Assembly (NCBI GenBank): GCA_019308525.1
Contig: JAFDIC010000072.1
Location: 6,646-28,453, forward strand
DNA: 21,808 nucleotides
Origin: Deltaproteobacteria bacterium
Lineage (GTDB): Bacteria; Desulfobacterota; DSM-4660; Desulfatiglandales; HGW-15
Direction: 5' to 3'
In this document: in pieces, positions 12,627-21,600 of the stretch
Numbering within the stretch: the stretch's first letter is position 1
Layout of the letters: every line of letters begins with the position of its first letter
Notes under the pieces: generated by a model
Told to the model about the DNA's origin: nothing
Database searches by the model: none
What the model saw: only the letters and a program-made list of their open reading frames with translations
Position numbers and translations under genes: made by a program

Positions 12627-12950
12627 GATAGCCTCCTTTTTTCCTTAAAGGGTGAAAGATGAGGGGCAGTTGCATCGATCATTTCACATACTGGAATCCT
12701 CAGCAAGAACCTGTTTCTTTCTTGTTCTGGAACCCCTGGCCGCTCATTTCGGAAGAGACTTCTGCCGGCTCCGAGGAAAGGTGCCTTCAATCCCCGCCTT
12801 GATGTGAAGCTGAGGCAGCGGCCCTCCCAGGTCCTATTGTTTGTGCTTGTCCGCAAGGCCTTGTGAAGGAATTCGAGGATACTTCTCTCAGGCATCTTGA
12901 AAAAGGTATTGATCTCTTTGCCGGTAACGACCCGCCATGCTTCAACCTTT
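12627..12950. other. Spacer between fabH and the GNAT gene, no supported gene
   Basis: This 324-base stretch carries the GNAT ribosome site at its left end. A 90-codon minus-strand frame (12623-12895, beginning MPERSILEFLHKAL) is open and runs through that site, overlapping the GNAT start. Its first 20 or so residues look helical and protein-like but the rest is low-quality, with no ribosome site. It could be a decayed gene; I do not annotate it. No strong terminator hairpin was seen after fabH. Confidence 0.5.
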
Positions 12951-13955
12951 CTACCACTTCACCAGGGCGCTGCCCCAGGTCAGACCGCCCCCGAAGACGG
13001 GCAGGCATATGAGACTCCCTTCCGTGATGCTCCCATCCCTTACCGCCTCATCAAAGGCGATAGCACAGGATGCAGAAGAAATGTTCCCGTACCTGTCCAG
13101 CGTTACGTAGAATCTTTCCATTGGGATCTTTAGAGTCTTGGCCATGGACTGAAACATGCGGAGATTCGCCTGGTGGGGGATGAACCAATCGATTTCTTCT
13201 ATGGCGACCCTGTTTGACTCGGCCGCTTCCCTTATGGACTCAACAAAGTGACGAACCGCAACCCTGAAGCTGGCATTGGCTTCGATCATGTTGAGATAGT
13301 GGAGACCCTTGTCCACACTCTCGTGGGAGATTGGCGTGGTTCTGGACCCGCCGCCCGGTAGCAACAGGTCCTGGCCATTGGCCCCGTCCGTGTGAAGGTG
13401 TGTGGATAACAGTTGGTGGCCGCCCTCTCCTCCGGCCAGAACAGATGCGCCGGCCCCGTCTCCCCACAAAATACAGGTCGTCCTGTCCTTCCAATTGAGG
13501 GTGCGGGTCATGATCTCGGCACCCACCACCAGAGCGTTTGTGCAAGCGGAGTTTCGAATGTACTGGCTCGCAATGTCGAGCCCGAATATGAATCCAGAGC
13601 AAGCAGCGGTGACATCAAAGGTCACGGCCTGGGGGGCATCGAGCTTGGCCTGGAGCCAGTTGGCGCATGCCGGGCAACAGGTATCCGGGGTTATGGTGCC
13701 CACGATGATCAGGTCCAGCTCCCTTGAGGTCATGCCTGCCATATCAAGGGCCTTGATCGATGCTTCATAGGCAAGATCAGAGGTGTTCACATCCGGATCA
13801 GCGATCCTCCTCTCCTTTACCCCCGTGCGCTGAACTATCCACTCGTCGCTTGTATCCAGACCCATTGCCTCCAGGTCAAAATTCGTCAGTTTCTTGGGTG
13901 GAACGTATGAACCCGTTCCCAAAATCCTTATTCCTTCCATGTTCCTTCTGTTCAT
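12951..13955 (-). CDS. fabH: 3-oxoacyl-ACP synthase III (KAS III)
   Basis: A 334-residue condensing enzyme that starts fatty-acid synthesis by joining acyl-CoA to malonyl-ACP. The full catalytic triad is visible: C119 in VTAACSGF, H261 in IPHQANLRMF and N291 in RYGNISSAS. The N terminus ILGTGSYVPPKKLTN and the DTSDEWIVQRTGV motif are typical, as is FGGGLTWGSALVKW at the C terminus. Length is usual. Start could be ATG 13955 or ATG 13940; neither ribosome site is clearly better. It is alone rather than in a fab cluster, so it may serve a specialised acyl-chain starter, but the sequence does not show which. It diverges from the cysteine desulfurase across a short region with two palindromes. Confidence 0.95.
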   Translation of the reverse strand: MNRRNMEGIRILGTGSYVPPKKLTNFDLEAMGLDTSDEWIVQRTGVKERRIADPDVNTSDLAYEASIKALDMAGMTSRELDLIIVGTITPDTCCPACANWLQAKLDAPQAVTFDVTAACSGFIFGLDIASQYIRNSACTNALVVGAEIMTRTLNWKDRTTCILWGDGAGASVLAGGEGGHQLLSTHLHTDGANGQDLLLPGGGSRTTPISHESVDKGLHYLNMIEANASFRVAVRHFVESIREAAESNRVAIEEIDWFIPHQANLRMFQSMAKTLKIPMERFYVTLDRYGNISSASCAIAFDEAVRDGSITEGSLICLPVFGGGLTWGSALVKW

Positions 13956-13994
13956 CCCCGCGTCTGTCTTTTTTCTAGGCCCCCTGTGGTAGAA

Positions 13995-14006
13995 AAGGCG
14001 CCTTTG
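13995..14006. promoter_or_regulatory. Perfect 12-bp palindrome AAAGGCGCCTTT
   Basis: A perfect dyad between the divergent fabH and cysteine desulfurase genes, 40 bases before the fabH start. Its position suggests an operator, but the site matches no regulator I can name with confidence. Confidence 0.3.
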
Positions 14007-14038
14007 AGCCTACAAAAGCTATCACCATGTTAAGTTAT

Positions 14039-14074
14039 TGTCAATTGACAAAATATGCGCTAATAATTACAAGT
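14039..14074 (+). promoter_or_regulatory. Candidate cysteine desulfurase promoter overlapped by a perfect palindrome
   Basis: TTGTCAATTGACAA (14039-14052) is a perfect 14-base palindrome. Its right half supplies TTGACA (14046-14051), which with a 17-base spacer and TACAAG (14069-14074, four of six) makes a promoter candidate. A protein bound to the palindrome would cover the -35 element. The leader to ATG 14173 would be about 90 bases. Confidence 0.4.
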
Positions 14075-14172
14075 TACTTCTGAAATATGTACCGGCGATG
14101 CCCGAGCGGAACATGGCACGAGGCGTTTCAGGAGTGCCCGCCGGAAAGAAACCGCTGGACCGCAGGAGTTGT

Positions 14173-15324
14173 ATGCCACCACTGGAAACAGAGTATATCT
14201 ACCTGGACCACAACGCCACTACTCCCCTGGAAAGCCGGGTTGTCGAGGCCATGGTGCCCTTTATGGAAAGGGAATATGGCAACCCCTCCAGTCCCTACCC
14301 TCTTGGCGTGGTAGCCAAGGAATCCCTTGAGAAATTCAGGGCCGAGGTTGCCAGTCTAATAGGCTGCCAAGCAAAGGAAATCATTTTCACTTCGGGAGGA
14401 AGCGAATCCAACAATACTGTCCTCAAGGGAATGGTGGACGTCCGTAGACCCGCTGATTTCCATATCATAACCTCGGCCGTTGAACACCCCGCGGTCTTGA
14501 ACCCTTGCTTTTTCCTCATGGAGCTTGGCGTTGAAGTCACCGTACTCCCTGTGGACCGATATGGGATGGTGGACCCGCAGGACGTCAGAAGGGCGATTAC
14601 TCCCAAGACCGCCCTGGTTTCCATAATGATGGCGAACAATGAAACCGGAACGATCCAGCCCATCCGCGACATTGCCCTGGTTACCAGGGAAGCTGGTATA
14701 CCCCTCCATACGGACGCGGCCCAGGCCGTGGGAAAAATCCCCGTGGATGTAAGGGATTTGGGGGTCGATTTTCTTACACTGGCAGGTCATAAACTCTACG
14801 CCCCAAAGGGCGTAGGGGTGCTGTTTGTGAGAGAAGGTCTCGATTTTACGCCACTTATCCACGGAGGAGGCCAGGAATGGGGGAAGAGGGCGGGGACAGA
14901 GAATGTTATCCTGGCCGCCGGCCTTGCAGCTGCCGCCGGGATTGCCCGGGGCAGGCTGAAGGATGATATGCAAAACGCGAGATTCCTGCGGGATCACCTT
15001 CAGGGGTTGCTTTTTGATGCCCTGGAAGGAATAGTCCTCAACGGCCACCCTGTGAAGAGACTACCCAATACACTCAACATATCAATCCCGGGCATAGAAG
15101 GCGCTCGTATTCTCGAAGGAATACCAAGACTTTATGCCTCCACAGGAGCGGCTTGCCACGACAGGAACGTCAAGCTCTCCCATGTCCTCTCTGCTATGGG
15201 ATTATCCCCTGAAGTTGGCATGGGGACATTGAGACTCAGTCTGGGAAGGAGTAACACCATAGACCAGATAGAGGATGCAGCCAGCATGATCATCCATAGA
15301 GTCAAAGGAATGAAAAGATCATGA
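14173..15324 (+). CDS. Cysteine desulfurase, NifS/IscS-type
   Basis: A 383-residue PLP enzyme that removes sulfur from cysteine for Fe-S clusters, tRNA thiolation or related uses. IYLDHNATTPLES at the N terminus, FTSGGSESNN in the PLP-phosphate region, ANNETGTIQP, and AGHKLYAPKG with the PLP lysine K207 are all present. The persulfide cysteine is C328 in STGAACHDRN, a loop unlike the SSGSAC of housekeeping IscS; this variant is often seen in stand-alone NifS-like proteins, but I cannot assign a dedicated acceptor. The frame is open from 14038; ATG 14173 is preferred because AGGAG lies just before it and homology begins there. No iscU, iscR or thiI neighbour is seen. It converges with rarA, 37 bases between stops. 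Confidence 0.92.
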   Translation: MPPLETEYIYLDHNATTPLESRVVEAMVPFMEREYGNPSSPYPLGVVAKESLEKFRAEVASLIGCQAKEIIFTSGGSESNNTVLKGMVDVRRPADFHIITSAVEHPAVLNPCFFLMELGVEVTVLPVDRYGMVDPQDVRRAITPKTALVSIMMANNETGTIQPIRDIALVTREAGIPLHTDAAQAVGKIPVDVRDLGVDFLTLAGHKLYAPKGVGVLFVREGLDFTPLIHGGGQEWGKRAGTENVILAAGLAAAAGIARGRLKDDMQNARFLRDHLQGLLFDALEGIVLNGHPVKRLPNTLNISIPGIEGARILEGIPRLYASTGAACHDRNVKLSHVLSAMGLSPEVGMGTLRLSLGRSNTIDQIEDAASMIIHRVKGMKRS

Positions 15325-15361
15325 TATGTGGACCGACCGATGGTATTGGATTCCTGTTTCT

Positions 15362-16684
15362 TCATTTTTCCTTTTCAGGTGCCTTTCCCATTTTCTCCAG
15401 CTCCAGGATTCTCCTCCTGATCTCCCTTTCGAATCCCCTCCCCGTAGGCCGGTAATAGACCTTTGTTTTTACTCCTCCTGGAAGATAGTCCTGTTTCACC
15501 CATGCCCCGGGATAATTGTGTGGGTATTGATAACCCCTGGCATATCCCAGCCTTTTCATGAGCCTCGTGGGGGCGTTTCTTATGTGAAGGGGTACCGGTT
15601 CAGCCCCCGATCTTTTTATCTCCTCCTTGACCGCCCTTTCAGCCAGATACAGGGCATTGCTCTTCGGCGCCGCCGCCAGATAAGCTGCCGCCTCTGCCAG
15701 GGCCAGTTCCGCTTCCGGTGGTCCGACCTTTTGCCACGCCTCAAAGGCGTTGAGCGCTACCTGCAAGGCCTGGGGATCCGCCAATCCCACGTCTTCAGAG
15801 GCGAAGCGAATCATTCTCCTCCCAATAAACAAGGGGTCTTCACCGGCCATAAGCATGCGATACAGCCAGTATATTGCCGCCTGTACATCACTTCCTCTCA
15901 AACTCTTATGGAAGGCCGAGATGAGATTGTAGTGCTCTTCTCCATCCTTGTCATGAGTCAGGATTTTCTTATCAATTGCCTCCGCCGCCTTCTTGAGATC
16001 CAGGAGCTTCTCAGCATCCCCTTCGCCCTGGAGATAATTGATTGCCGTCTCAAGATTATTGAGGGCTACCCGTGCATCCCCGAAGGAATTCCGTACAATG
16101 TAATCAAGGGCTTCCGACGTGATCTCGATTCCTAAACCTCCCATGCCCTTCTCCTTGTCATCCATGGCCCGCGTCAAGATAGTCTTGACATCCTCATCCT
16201 TCAAGGGATTCAAGACCATGACCCTGGACCTGGAAAGGAGCGGCGGTATGATCTCGAAGGAAGGATTCTGGGTCGTTGCTCCTACCAGTATTATCAATCC
16301 GCTCTCCACGTGAGGCAGGAAGGCATCCTGTTGTGCCTTGTTGAAGCGGTGAATTTCATCAACAAAGAGGATTGTGGGAGAGCCAGAGGCCGCCAGCTTC
16401 CCTTTTGCAAACTCAATAACCTCTCTGAGCTCTTTCACCCCCGATGTGACTGCGGAGAAGGTACGGAAGGGGCATTTCGTGTATTTGGCGATAAGCCTTG
16501 CTATGGTGGTCTTTCCACAACCCGGGGGCCCCCAGAAGATTACCGAGAAAAGCCGGCCGGAGATCAAGGCCCTGTGCAAGACAGAGCCCGGACCAAGGAT
16601 GTGGCCCTGACCGACCACGTCCTCAATTCTCTCGGGCCTCAACCTGTCCGCCAAGGGTCTCTTGCTCTTTTCCATGCCTTCCAT
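15362..16684 (-). CDS. rarA: Replication-associated recombination protein A (AAA+ ATPase)
   Basis: A 440-residue RarA/MgsA (WHIP/Mgs1-type) clamp-loader-like ATPase that acts at stalled replication forks. RPLADRLRPERIEDVVGQGH opens the protein as expected. Walker A GPPGCGKTTIARLIA and Walker B ILFVDEIHRFNKAQQDAFLP are intact, followed by the sensor-1 region GATTQNPSFEI. The C-terminal part includes RGSDVQAAIYWLYRML and the family ending GYQYPHNYPGAWVKQDYLP. Length is normal. The start is ATG 16684; ATG 16675 is possible. The upstream kinase-like gene ends 30 bases before it on the same strand, so the two are probably co-transcribed. Function by family is secure. Confidence 0.96.
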   Translation of the reverse strand: MEGMEKSKRPLADRLRPERIEDVVGQGHILGPGSVLHRALISGRLFSVIFWGPPGCGKTTIARLIAKYTKCPFRTFSAVTSGVKELREVIEFAKGKLAASGSPTILFVDEIHRFNKAQQDAFLPHVESGLIILVGATTQNPSFEIIPPLLSRSRVMVLNPLKDEDVKTILTRAMDDKEKGMGGLGIEITSEALDYIVRNSFGDARVALNNLETAINYLQGEGDAEKLLDLKKAAEAIDKKILTHDKDGEEHYNLISAFHKSLRGSDVQAAIYWLYRMLMAGEDPLFIGRRMIRFASEDVGLADPQALQVALNAFEAWQKVGPPEAELALAEAAAYLAAAPKSNALYLAERAVKEEIKRSGAEPVPLHIRNAPTRLMKRLGYARGYQYPHNYPGAWVKQDYLPGGVKTKVYYRPTGRGFEREIRRRILELEKMGKAPEKEK

Positions 16685-16714
16685 CTGACAATCTCTTAAG
16701 AGGTCAAAACCCTT

Positions 16715-18286
16715 CTACCCGCTACGTCGCTTCTGAATCAACATGTCGGATACCTTTCGCACCAACCAATCCATGTCTATCGGTCTCTTTATTACGAGAT
16801 CTCCCAAGGGGTGCTTCTCTTCAATCTGGCGGCCCTCTTCCCTGTGCCCGTTGATCAAGAGCATTGATATGGCCCTGTCCATCTCACCAATCTTCTCAGT
16901 GAAAGTCTTCATCATGTGCGCATTGTACCCCTGGGTATCGAGAATCACCATATCATATCTGTTTTTCTTAACTTTGTTGAGGGTATCCCCGTAGCCATCG
17001 GCGGCAGCTACTCCAAATCCCTTGCCTGCGAGCACTTCCAGGAGGAGCTCCCTGAGCATATCATCCTCTACCATTACCAGTATGTTTGAACCCGTTATGC
17101 GAGGACGACGCTTCCTTTCCCCCCTATCTTGAACTTCCGGGGCCAGGGGAAGCTTCATGAGCACCCTGGTCCCCTGGCCCTCTCTGCTGGTAATTTCCAG
17201 GGCTCCACCGTGCTTCCTGGCAACGGCATAGGCCAGGCTCAACCCCATGCCTCTTCGCCCCTCGGCCTTGAGGCTGAAGCATGGCTCAAAAACCCTGTCC
17301 AGACATTCCCGCGGTATACCGAGGCCGCTGTCTTGGACATAAATTATGGCAGACCCCTCATTTTCTTCTGTTGTGACAAAGATGTCACCACCACGTGGCA
17401 TGGCCTCGGCGGCATTTATTATGATGTTGGCGACAGCATCCCGGATCTCTTTCGGAGATCCCCTGACACCGGATACTGACCTGAAGTAACTCTTGATGTT
17501 GAGCTCGACCGTGCGTTCCTCTTCAATGGCCCTTACCCGGTGTTCCGCCAGGCTCACGGCATCCTTGACAAGTTTGTTCAGATCAATGAACCCCACATCA
17601 TGATCCTCTATTTCGCCCTTTGCCATTGCCTCCAGGTCCCTTGCGGTCTCATTCAACCGGCCTATTGCATATTCCATATTTCTCATGGGCCCTACGAGGC
17701 TTTTTTCCCGGGTGCCCACCACGGCCTTTACATGTCCCGCGCTCTCCTCTATCCCTTTCAGTCCCTGGACCAGTTGTCGGCTGAGGCCCGCTGCCATTCT
17801 GGTCAATGCCCCCATTTTTTCCGACATGATCAATTCCCTTTCTCTCTTCCTTCTTTCATCGATCCGGTCCAGCCTCTTGAGGAATGCAACCTTCCCGTTA
17901 AACCTGATCCTTTTGACCTCCACTTCACACCAAAGGACTTTCCCCGTCCTTGAAAGGATCTCGGTCTGGTAAAGCTCGGGGGCCCATTTCCCGGCAATGC
18001 GCCTCCTGTGATACTTTCGTATCTGATCTCTCACTCTTGGATGAAACAGTTCCAAGAAGCTCCTGCCTATAATTTCATCCTTTGCATACCCGGTTTCGTG
18101 CGCCACCCGCCTGTTCAGGTCGATGATCCTTTCACCCTGGACCAGCACCATGCCGGCCGGAAATTCCTCAAGCAAGACCCCCCTGTTCTTCAGTTCCCTC
18201 TCAAGCTCCTGGTTGTGCCGCCTCAAAGAGCCCAGGTCCTTTTTCAAGGCCTTCTTCTCCTTGGTCAGTCTCTCCAGTCTATCCAT
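16715..18286 (-). CDS. PAS-sensor histidine-kinase-like protein with C-terminal receiver; H-box histidine missing
   Basis: About 523 residues, predicted soluble. An N-terminal coiled coil is followed by a PAS domain (around 38-145: FPAGMVLVQGERIIDLNRRV, then GYAKDEIIGRSFLELF). The dimerisation helix resembles HisKA (SEKMGALTRMAAGLSRQL), but the usual histidine position holds R170. An ATPase domain follows with N-box NIIINAAEAMP, G1 DSGLGIP and GRRGMGLSLAYAVARKHGG. The C-terminal receiver (about 400-520) keeps an acid pair in VEDD, the acceptor D450 in VILDTQ and K500 in VIKRP. It thus looks like a pseudokinase or an ATPase regulator. I chose ATG 18286, which has AAAGGA five bases upstream; ATG 18313 and TTG 18358 are in frame. 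It is followed by rarA after 30 bases. Confidence 0.85.
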   Translation of the reverse strand: MDRLERLTKEKKALKKDLGSLRRHNQELERELKNRGVLLEEFPAGMVLVQGERIIDLNRRVAHETGYAKDEIIGRSFLELFHPRVRDQIRKYHRRRIAGKWAPELYQTEILSRTGKVLWCEVEVKRIRFNGKVAFLKRLDRIDERRKRERELIMSEKMGALTRMAAGLSRQLVQGLKGIEESAGHVKAVVGTREKSLVGPMRNMEYAIGRLNETARDLEAMAKGEIEDHDVGFIDLNKLVKDAVSLAEHRVRAIEEERTVELNIKSYFRSVSGVRGSPKEIRDAVANIIINAAEAMPRGGDIFVTTEENEGSAIIYVQDSGLGIPRECLDRVFEPCFSLKAEGRRGMGLSLAYAVARKHGGALEITSREGQGTRVLMKLPLAPEVQDRGERKRRPRITGSNILVMVEDDMLRELLLEVLAGKGFGVAAADGYGDTLNKVKKNRYDMVILDTQGYNAHMMKTFTEKIGEMDRAISMLLINGHREEGRQIEEKHPLGDLVIKRPIDMDWLVRKVSDMLIQKRRSG

Positions 18287-18483
18287 TAAGGTCCTTTGAT
18301 CTCTCGGAATCATCTTGCTAAATAATCCCTTTTTAGCCTGATACGACCGGCGATACAAAAAAGCAAGAGTTTACGAGCCAGAAGCCGGAAGCACTCTCAC
18401 TTGGCTTCGGTCCGAAAAACCCGCAATATGAGTTGAACTATTGGCGAGAACTTTTTTCTGACTCCCGGATTCTTGGCCGGCAT

Positions 18484-18511
18484 GTCACGGCATAGCCTTT
18501 GGCCTGTGACA
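18484..18511. repeat. Inverted repeat TGTCAC-N16-GTGACA
   Basis: Six-base arms, extendable by a G-U and a G-C pair, lie in the 315-base spacer between the divergent kinase-like gene and dnaE. No T-run follows on either strand. Apart from this and the dnaE promoter candidate, I see nothing else in 18287-18601. Confidence 0.35.
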
Positions 18512-18551
18512 CGCCCTCAGGATAAGTTTTCAAATGGGCAACAAAACAGGC

Positions 18552-18580
18552 TTGATGAAGTCTGTATTTTACCCTATCAT
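18552..18580 (+). promoter_or_regulatory. Candidate dnaE promoter
   Basis: TTGATG (18552-18557), a 17-base spacer, and TATCAT (18575-18580; five of six matches to TATAAT). Transcription would start near 18587, only about 15 bases before the dnaE ATG at 18602. That fits the lack of a strong ribosome site there, although the short leader is unusual. Confidence 0.45.
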
Positions 18581-18601
18581 ACCACCCACACATTCTACAA
18601 C

Positions 18602-21600
18602 ATGGAAATTTTTTCTCAAGAGGGACAGGACTTGGGCACCAATTCTTCTTTTGTACATTTGCATGTCCACACCGAGTTCAGTCTGCTGGACGGTGCAATA
18701 AAGATACCGCAGTTACTGGGCAAGGCGAGGCAACTGGGCATGGACACCGTCGCAATCACAGACCACGGGAATATCTTTGGTGCGGTTCAGTTTTTTCATC
18801 GGGCCCGCGCTGCCGACATACACCCTGTGATCGGCTGCGAAGTCTATGTCGCCCCCGGCAACCGTAAGGATCGTTCCTCTGCCCCTGATGGGAGTCCCAA
18901 CGCCTATCACCTGATCTTGCTTGTTATGAATCACGAGGGATACAGGAACCTCAGCCGTCTCGTGACCCTTGGACATCTAGAGGGTTTCTATTACCACCCC
19001 CGCGTTGACATGGAATTGCTCAGGGAATTCAACAGGGGCCTCATCGCCCTTTCTGCGTGCCTGAAGGGAAAGGTACCCTATCTGATCAACAGGGGAAGGC
19101 TGGAGGAGGCAAGAGAAGTTGCCAGGCAAATGGCCTCCATCTTTGATGGGGAGAGATTTTACCTCGAGGTGCAGGCCAATAACCTCCCAGAACAGATCCA
19201 AGTCAACGGGGCGTTGAAGGAAATAGCTTCAGAACTCTCCATTCCCCTTGTTGCCACAAATGATTGCCACTACCTGGAAAAGGGTCATTCAGAGGCCCAC
19301 GATGCCCTTCTTTGCATACAAACCGGTAAGACCATTGACGATCCCAAGCGCATGAGATTTTCCACAGACGAATTCTATTTCAAGTCCCGCCCAGAAATGG
19401 AGAAGGCCCTCCCAGACTACCTTGAAGCCCTCGATAATACGGTAGATATTGCCCGACGCTGCCAGTATGACATGGAGTTTGGAAACTATAAGTACCCCGT
19501 CTTTCACGGGCCAGAAGGTGCCAGCCTGGAAGAGATGCTGGATAAGGCGGCCCACAGGGGGCTGCAAAAAAGGCTGGAGCAAAAAAGATTGAAAGAGGGT
19601 GACCTCTCCGGGGAGCTTGAGAATGAGTACCGGGAAAGGCTACGGTTTGAGTTGGACACGATAAAGAAAATGGGTTTTTCCGGTTACTTTTTGATCGTTG
19701 CGGACTTCATCGATTATGCGCGGCGCTCAAATATTCCCGTGGGACCCGGCCGGGGCTCGGCAGCCGGGTCCCTTGTCGCCTATTCCCTGAACATCACCAA
19801 TATCGACCCCATAAGGTACGGCCTTTTGTTCGAACGCTTCTTGAATCCTCAGAGGATAAGCATGCCTGATATAGACATAGATTTCTGCATGAACGGCAGG
19901 GACGAGGTGATCCGTTACGTGGCTGAGAAATACGGCAGAGAAAATGTGGGGCAGATCATCACCTTCGGCACCATGAAGGCGAGGGGGGTCATCAGGGATG
20001 TGGGCCGCGTTCTGAACATCCCTTACGCAGAAGTGGATAGGATCGCCAAGCTGGTCCCCGAAGGACCTAATGTAAGTCTTGAGAGGGCTATTGAGGACGA
20101 ACCGGAGCTGAAGAGAATGGAGGAAGGTGAATCCCATGTCAGAAAACTCTTAAGCATTGCCAGGGCCCTGGAGGGTCTTGCAAGACATGCCTCCACCCAT
20201 GCCTCGGGGGTGGTTATCTCTGACAAACCCCTCGTAGAGTATCTACCTCTCTTCAAAGGGGCCAATGAAGAGGTTATGACACAGTTCACTATGGACCAGA
20301 TCGAAAGACTGGGTTTGATCAAATTCGACTTCCTTGGCCTGAAGACCCTTACCGTCATCAAGCATGCATTGACGCTCATCCAGAAGACGACTGGAAACAG
20401 AATCGATATCGACAATATTCCCCTGGATGATGAGGACACCTTTCGATTATGTGCCGAGGGCAGGACCACGGGAGTATTCCAACTGGAAAGTTCCGGGATG
20501 AAAGACCTGCTGAGAAGACTCAAACCCGAGGTCTTTGAAGACCTGATCGCCCTGGTTGCCCTTTACAGGCCGGGGCCCCTTGGCAGCAACATGGTAGATG
20601 AGTTTATCGCCGGCAAGCACGGAAAGGCGAAAATCAAATACATGCTCCCTCAGCTAGAGCCCATACTGAAAGAGACCTATGGAGTGATTCTATACCAGGA
20701 ACAGGTCATGAAGATAGCCCAACTCCTTGCAAACTATTCCCTGGCTGAAGCTGACGAACTCAGAAAGGCCATCGGGAAAAAGAAACCCGAAGTAATGGAG
20801 AATCACAGGGAGCGTTTTTGCAAGGGGGCAACGGACAACGGCATCGACAGAAACAAGGCCGAGCAACTTTTTACGCTCATGGAGAAATTTGGGGGGTATG
20901 GCTTCAATAAGTCCCACTCTGCCGCCTACGCATTGATCGCCTATCAAACCGCCTATTTGAAGGCCCACTTCCCAGTCCAATTCATGGCAGCTCTTCTCAC
21001 CCAGGACATGGGCAATCAGGACAAGACCATAAAGAACATCGCCGAGTGCAGGGAAATGGGCATCAAGATATTGCCTCCGGACATCAATGAAAGCCAGCCG
21101 GATTTTGCAGTAGTAAAAGATGGGATTCGATTCGGTCTTGCAGCAGTCAAGAATGTGGGCCTGAAAGCGGTTGAAGCAATGATCGAGGAGAGAAACAGGG
21201 GCGGCCCCTTCAAAGACCTCATGGACCTTTGCCGGAGAGTGGACAGTTCAAAGGTAAATCGTAGGGCATTGGAGGGCTTTATTCAGTGCGGCGCATTTGA
21301 CTTCACCGGTATGCAGAGGTCCAGGCTCTTCGCATCCCTCGACGAGGTAATCAAGATCTGCGGCGGAACCCGGGATCCAAATCAGTTGAACATGTTTGCG
21401 GGCCTTCAAGTCAATGACTCCGGGACCTATGGCCTGGTGGAGACGCCTGAGTTGGAGGAATGGGATGAAAGGGAGAAACTCCGGAGAGAAAAGGAGGCCC
21501 TGGGATTCTATATCACCGGCCACCCTCTGGACCGATACAGAGATGACCTGAGACGTTTTACCACTTGCAACATAATAGATTTGCCGAATCTCAAGGACAA

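Noticed and set aside
12623..12895. 90-codon minus-strand frame between fabH and the GNAT gene
   Set aside because: It has no ribosome site, only its first 20 or so residues look protein-like, and it overlaps the GNAT ribosome site and start.
14356..15048. 230-codon minus-strand frame opposite the cysteine desulfurase
   Set aside because: It is antisense to a gene with complete PLP and cysteine motifs and shows no recognisable family of its own.
15326..16135. 269-codon plus-strand frame opposite rarA
   Set aside because: It is an antisense shadow of rarA with no domain and a phenylalanine/serine-rich composition typical of such shadows.
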